Assembly (NCBI RefSeq): GCF_032854445.1
Contig: NC_088295.1
Coordinates: 4,590,501-4,654,500, forward strand
Length of the DNA stretch: 64,000 bases
Origin: Liolophura sinensis
Taxonomy: Eukaryota; Mollusca; Polyplacophora; Chitonida; Chitonidae
Reading direction: 5' to 3'
In this document: piece after piece, positions 59,380 to 64,000 of the stretch
Numbering within the stretch: position 1 is the stretch's first letter
Layout of the letters: each line of letters opens with the position of its first letter
Program-made: the position numbers and the translations under genes
Notes under the pieces: model-generated
The model's input: only the letters and a program-made list of their open reading frames with translations
Told to the model about the DNA's origin: nothing
Databases searched by the model: none

Positions 59380-59705
59380 TCACACAAATGATACATGTAC
59401 ATGTGATAATGTAAAACATCTGGTGTAATGCTAAGGTGTCCTATGTGTAAAACTACAAGTGCATGTGCACTGCAAACAATCTAATTACACAAATGATACA
59501 TGTACATGTGATAATGTAAAACATCTGGTGTAATGCTAAGGTTTCATATGTGTAAAACTAACAAGTGCATGTATGCACTGCAAACAATCTAATTACACAA
59601 ATGATACATGTACATGTGATAATGTAAAACATCTGGTGTAATGCTAAGGTTTCCTATGTGTAAAACTACAAGTGCATGTATGCACTGCAAACAATCTAAT
59701 TTGTA
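59380..59705. repeat. Three-copy tandem repeat of about 105 bp
   Basis: CACAAATGATACATGTACAT to GCACTGCAAACAATCTAATT occurs three times with few differences. It ends less than 20 bp from the CCDC82-like stop codon (59718-59720), so it starts the 3' UTR. Confidence 0.92.
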
Positions 59706-59717
59706 TTTAATTCTGAG

Positions 59718-62700
59718 TCATTTCCAATGGTCCTTCTCATCAACGTATGAATCTGCGTTCTTCAGAAGATCTTCCAACTCTTCCCTCAGCTGTATAAACA
59801 AATAAAGTATAATCAAAACTTTTTACATCTGAAGCAAACAGTTTTCAAGTATACACATTATGTTTTATTTTCCAGATAACATTTTCACAAAAACAGAAAG
59901 AGCACTATTAACAAGCCGTCCGTTACCTTTGTTTTCCATTGGGAATTGCTCATACACTGATCAAAGATATCCTTATCATCTTTGTTAAGCTTGCATTCCT
60001 TCACCTGGTTTACCTGTCAAATATTAATAGACAGAGCATGAAGGTAGTTATAATCAGAGCCATGCAGAGCATTCAGAAAATACTGAGATACAGAAAATTC
60101 AGATTCACCAATTCGGCAGTCAGTAAAATCAAAGGTTTTTTCAACTTATTAAAGAATTTATTAATATCTAGAACAAAGAGCTTATCAGAACTTGGAAACT
60201 AATAGTACCGTCCAGACATACATTTTCGTGGTGCTCACATTTTCACATCAATGAAAATAAACGAACATTTTGAACGAGATGAATTGGATTATGTGAATCA
60301 AAAGTAATTTAAATTGGTAAATTTATGCTGTAGAATGTAGTATGTTCAGCAGTAATTTTTACTTTGAAGGCTCCGCTTCTTCTGGTTTTGTGCTCAAAGT
60401 GTTAATGAAACGAAAACCAATGAGGCAATGCTAACAGATAAGTGTGGTTTTCGCGTGAGATGACAGGCCTTTGACCACTCTGACTAAATAATTCTACATT
60501 CAAAACTTGAATTCAAGACAAACATACCTTCATTTTACACTTCTGTAGAATTTGGTATCTGTAATGGTTCAGTTGATGGTGATATGAACTTCTCTTGGCA
60601 CAGAACCTTCCCAGTTTAAATACCTCAGGGATATCTCCAATCACCTTGACAGACAGACAGACAGACAGACAGAAAGGTTAACATGCATGTTGACAGTCCA
60701 AATTCTACACACTCCCTCCAATTCTAGGTGGACAGATAAGCAGTAAACCTGACAACCATTCATTTTAATGATCTTGTTCTCCTCACATTCTCGTTTGCTT
60801 TTACACTGGTGCAATGCCCCTTTCATTCTATTTTCACGCCCCTGTAATGTGAGCTCACATGTAATTTTCATTTTACACTTCTCTAACCCATCTCTGTGTT
60901 ACTGTACTTTTACCCTTCTCTAACCCACCTCTGTGTTACTGTGGTCCTACCCTTCCCTCACCCACCTCTGTGTTACTGTGGTCTTACTCTTCTCTAACCC
61001 ACCTCTGTGTTACTGTGGTCCTACCCTTCTCTCACCCACCTCTGTGTTACTGTGGTCTTACTCTTCTCTCACCCACGTCTGTGTTACTGTGGTCCTACCC
61101 TTCTCTCACCCACGTCTGTGTTACTGTGGTTTTACTCTTCTCTGACCCACCTCTGTGTTACTGTGGTCTTACCTTTCTCTGACTCACCTCTGTGTAACTG
61201 TGGTTTTACCCTTCTCAGACCCACCTCTGTTTTACTGTGGTCCTACCATTATCTGACGCAAATCTCTGTTATGTGGTCTTACCTTCCCTGACCCACCTCG
61301 ATGTTACTGTGGTCTAACCCTTCTCTGACGCACCTCTGTGTTACTGTGGTCTTACCCTTCTGTCACCCACCTCTGCACTACTACACTTTTATCATTCTCT
61401 AGCCCACCTCTGAACTACTGTAGTTTTATCATCCTCTAGCCCACCTCTACACTACTGTAGTTTTATCATCCTCTCGCCCACCTCAGTGCTACTGTAGTTT
61501 TATCATTCTCTACCTCACCTCTGTACTACTGTAGTTTTATCATCTTATAGCCCACCTCTGTACTACTGTAGTTTTATCATCCTCTAGCCCACCTCAGTGC
61601 TACTGTAGTTTAATCATTCTCTACCTCACCTCTGTACTACTGTGGTTTTATCATCTTATAGCCCACCTCAGTGCTACTGTAGTTTTATCATTCTCTACCT
61701 CACCTCTGTACTACTGTAGTTCTATCATCCTGTAGCCCACCTCAGAACACCTGTAGTTTTATCACCCTCTAGCTCACCTCAGTACTACTGTAGTTTTATC
61801 ATCCTTTAGCCCACCTCAGTACTACTGTAGTTTTGTCACCCTCTAGCTCAACTCAGTACAACTGTAGTTTTATCACCCTCCAACCCACATCAGTACTACT
61901 GTAGTTTAATCATCCTCTTGCCCACCTCTGTATTACTGTAGTTTTATCATCCTCTAGCCCACCTCTGTACTACTATAGTTTTCCTATCTAATAGCCCACC
62001 TCAGTACTACTGTAGTTTTATCATCCTCTAGCCCACCTCAGTACTACTGTAGTTTTATCATTCTATACCTCACCTCTGTACTACTGTAGTTTTATCATCC
62101 TCTTGCCCACCTCTGTATTACCGTAGTTTTATCATCCTCTTGCCCACCTCTGTATTACTGTAGTTTTATCATTCTATACCTCACCTCTGTACTACTGTAG
62201 TTTTATCATCCTCTCGCCCACCTTTGTACTACTGTAGTTTTATCATCTTCTAGCCCACCTCAGTACTACTGTAGTTTTATCATCCTCTAGCCCACCTCTA
62301 TACTACTGTAGTTTTCTCATGTTATAGCCCACCTCAGTACTACTGTAGTTTTATCATTCTCTACCTCACCTCTGTACTACTGTAGTTTTATCATCCTCAA
62401 GCTCACCTCAGTACTACTGTAGTTTTATCACCCTGTAGCTCACCTCAGTACTACTGTAGTTTTATCATCCTCTAGCCCACCTCAGTACTACTGTAGTTTT
62501 GTCACCCTCTAGCTCACCTCAGTACAACTGTAGTTTTATCATCCTCTAGCTCACCTATGTACTACTGTAGTTTTATCATTCTCTACCTCACCTCTGTACT
62601 ACTGTAGTTTTATCATCCTCCAGCTCACATCTGTACTACTGTAATTTTATCATCCTCTAGCTCACCTCAGTACTACTGTAGTTTTATCATCCTCTAGCCC

Positions 62701-63665
62701 ACCTCAGTACTACTGTAGTTTTATCATCCTCTAGCCCACCTCAGTACTACTGTAATTTTATCATCCTCTAGCTCACCTCTACACTACACTAGTTTTATCA
62801 TCCTCTAGCCCACCTCAGTACTACTGTAGTTTTATCACCCTCTACCTCACCTCAGTACTACTGTAGTTTTATCACCCTCTAGCTCACCTTAGTACTACTG
62901 TAGTTTCATCACCCTCTACCTCACCTCTGTACTACTGTAGTTTTATCATCCTCTACCTCACCTCTGTACTACTGTAGTTTTATCACCCTCTAGCTCACCT
63001 CAGTACTACTGTAGTTTTATCACCCTCTAGCTCACCTCAGTACTACTGTAGTTTTATCATCCTCTAGCCCACCTCTACACTACTGTAGTTTTATCATCCT
63101 CTAGCCCACCTCTGTACTACTATAGTTTTATCATCCTCTAGTTCACCTCTACACTACACTAGTTTTATCATCCTCTAGCCCACCTCAGTACTACTGTAGT
63201 TTTATCATCCTCTAGCCCATCTCTACACTACTGTAGTTTTATCATCCTCTAGCTCACCTCTACACTACTGTAGTTTTATCATCCTCTGGCCCACCTCAGT
63301 GCTACTGTAGTTTTTTCATCCTCTAGCCCACCTCAGTACTACTGTAGTTTTATCATCCTCTAGCTCACCTCTGTACTACTGTAGTTTTATCATCCTCCAG
63401 CCCACCTCAGTATTACTGTAGCTTTACCATCCTCTAACCCACCTCTGTACTACTGTACTTCTACTCTAACCTACTGTACCTCTTTATACACATGCATAAC
63501 TTTTCGGACAATGATGTTAGAACTGACCATAGGCCTTTCCTGTGAGCTGTCATCTTCATTGCTGTTGTCATCTTCATTGTTCACCTCTGCCAGAGTCTCA
63601 GGGTCATACCACTGCCCGGTAAAGGTGCACTTTTTTGAGTAAGGATGATCTTGCAGCTTACACGC
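59718..63665 (-). CDS. CCDC82-like protein with DUF4211 domain, C-terminal four exons (partial)
   Basis: Exons in transcript order: 63665-63480, 60644-60528, 60013-59927, 59789-59718, all phase 0, giving 153 residues and a TGA stop. The first exon reads ACKLQDHPYSKKCTFTGQWY, with an acidic NEDDNSNEDDSS stretch. The second reads VFKLGRFCAKRSSYHHQLNH then YRYQILQKCKMK. The last two are VKECKLNKDDKDIFDQC and LREELEDLLKNADSYVDEK. This matches the C-terminal DUF4211 region of vertebrate CCDC82 in order ([53 protein letters not shown]). The Cys pair and a GR(I/F)CA motif are kept. The function of this family is poorly known. The 5' part lies beyond the window. The first exon could instead end at 63501 (donor GTTATG, 55 codons); GAG/GTACAG at 63480 is the better site. 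The second exon's acceptor follows a CTGT microsatellite. Confidence 0.85.
60645..60673 (-). repeat. (CTGT)n microsatellite acting as polypyrimidine tract
   Basis: The minus strand reads CTGTCTGTCTGTCTGTCAAG/GTGATTGG. The tetranucleotide run occupies the place of the polypyrimidine tract before the exon at 60644. Confidence 0.75.
60870..63479. repeat. Very large minisatellite, about 38-bp unit, 2.6 kb, abutting a splice donor
   Basis: The plus-strand unit is CCTCAGTACTACTGTAGTTT plus TATCATCCTCTAGCCCAC, about 65-70 copies. From 60870 to about 61370 a sister unit CTCTGTGTTACTGTGGTC plus TTACCCTTCTCTCACCCAC dominates. On the minus strand the array begins at the donor of the exon 63665-63480 (AAAGAG/GTACAGTAGG), and the GTACAGTAG string is part of every unit. 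It fills most of the intron between the first two visible CCDC82-like exons. Confidence 0.93.
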
Positions 63666-64000
63666 CTGTAGCAAAAGTAATGTTTTCATAAACCTGTGCT
63701 TGACTGGTCTTTTATATTGAATAAAAAAAACCCTAAAAATAGACCCAACGAACCAACAGGAGAGACTTAGTCATCAGGTCAGGGACTAGTCTTTGATAGA
63801 TTTCATGACTGATTGATCGATTGACTGATCAGTAGCTGCTGAATGTTACACTTAAGAATAGTTAACTTATGTCTGTTGGCAGCCAGTTCACCTGTGGAAG
63901 GAAATGGAGAGCCGGGATTAAACCGGCAGTCTTTGGGACATATGTGAAAAAGCCAGTGGCGAGTGAAGGAAAAGACAACTCAACCATATTGCCTATTTAT
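63666..64000 (-). other. Intron of the CCDC82-like gene, running off the window
   Basis: The minus-strand acceptor TTTTGCTACAG ends at 63666. No further upstream exon was found before the window edge. Confidence 0.5.

Overview
The window is eukaryotic nuclear DNA, almost certainly from a mollusc and probably a bivalve. It has split genes with GT-AG introns, about eight copies or fragments of a tRNA-derived SINE whose core resembles the molluscan MetaSINE (BivaMD-type) family, a decayed Penelope-like retroelement, and a very high density of minisatellites. Four protein-coding genes could be rebuilt exon by exon. No bacterial, plasmid or phage features are present.

Layout. 1-890 is a broken Penelope-like element. 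1640-5040 holds three minisatellites. 5.3-13.7 kb is a complete minus-strand gene for axonemal dynein intermediate chain 2 (DNAI2, 14 coding exons, 604 aa). 13.96-31.0 kb is a complete plus-strand gene for the AP-5 adaptor zeta subunit (AP5Z1, 19 coding exons, 790 aa), divergent from DNAI2. 31.1-50.8 kb is a complete minus-strand GGA-type clathrin adaptor (VHS-GAT-hinge-gamma-ear, 17 coding exons, 677 aa), convergent with AP5Z1. 51-57.5 kb is mostly intergenic, with three minisatellites and SINE fragments. 57.5-63.7 kb carries the last four exons of a minus-strand DUF4211 protein like vertebrate CCDC82; its 5' part lies beyond the window.

The most striking feature is that many minisatellites grow out of exon-intron junctions rather than lying at random in introns. 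In AP5Z1 the ends of exons 3, 13 and 17 (splice donors) and the starts of exons 9 and 16 (acceptors) are multiplied in tandem, and the exon 15 donor is duplicated. In GGA the donors of exons 8 and 15 are multiplied. In the CCDC82-like gene a 2.6-kb array begins directly at a donor. Each array therefore offers the spliceosome several to dozens of near-identical sites, of which homology allows only one. DNAI2, in the same window, has none.

Functionally, AP5Z1 (late endosome to Golgi retrieval) and GGA (trans-Golgi to endosome sorting) belong to the same trafficking field, but nothing here shows they are co-regulated. DNAI2 is a motile-cilium gene, and an RFX X-box-like site lies in the DNAI2/AP5Z1 divergent promoter region.
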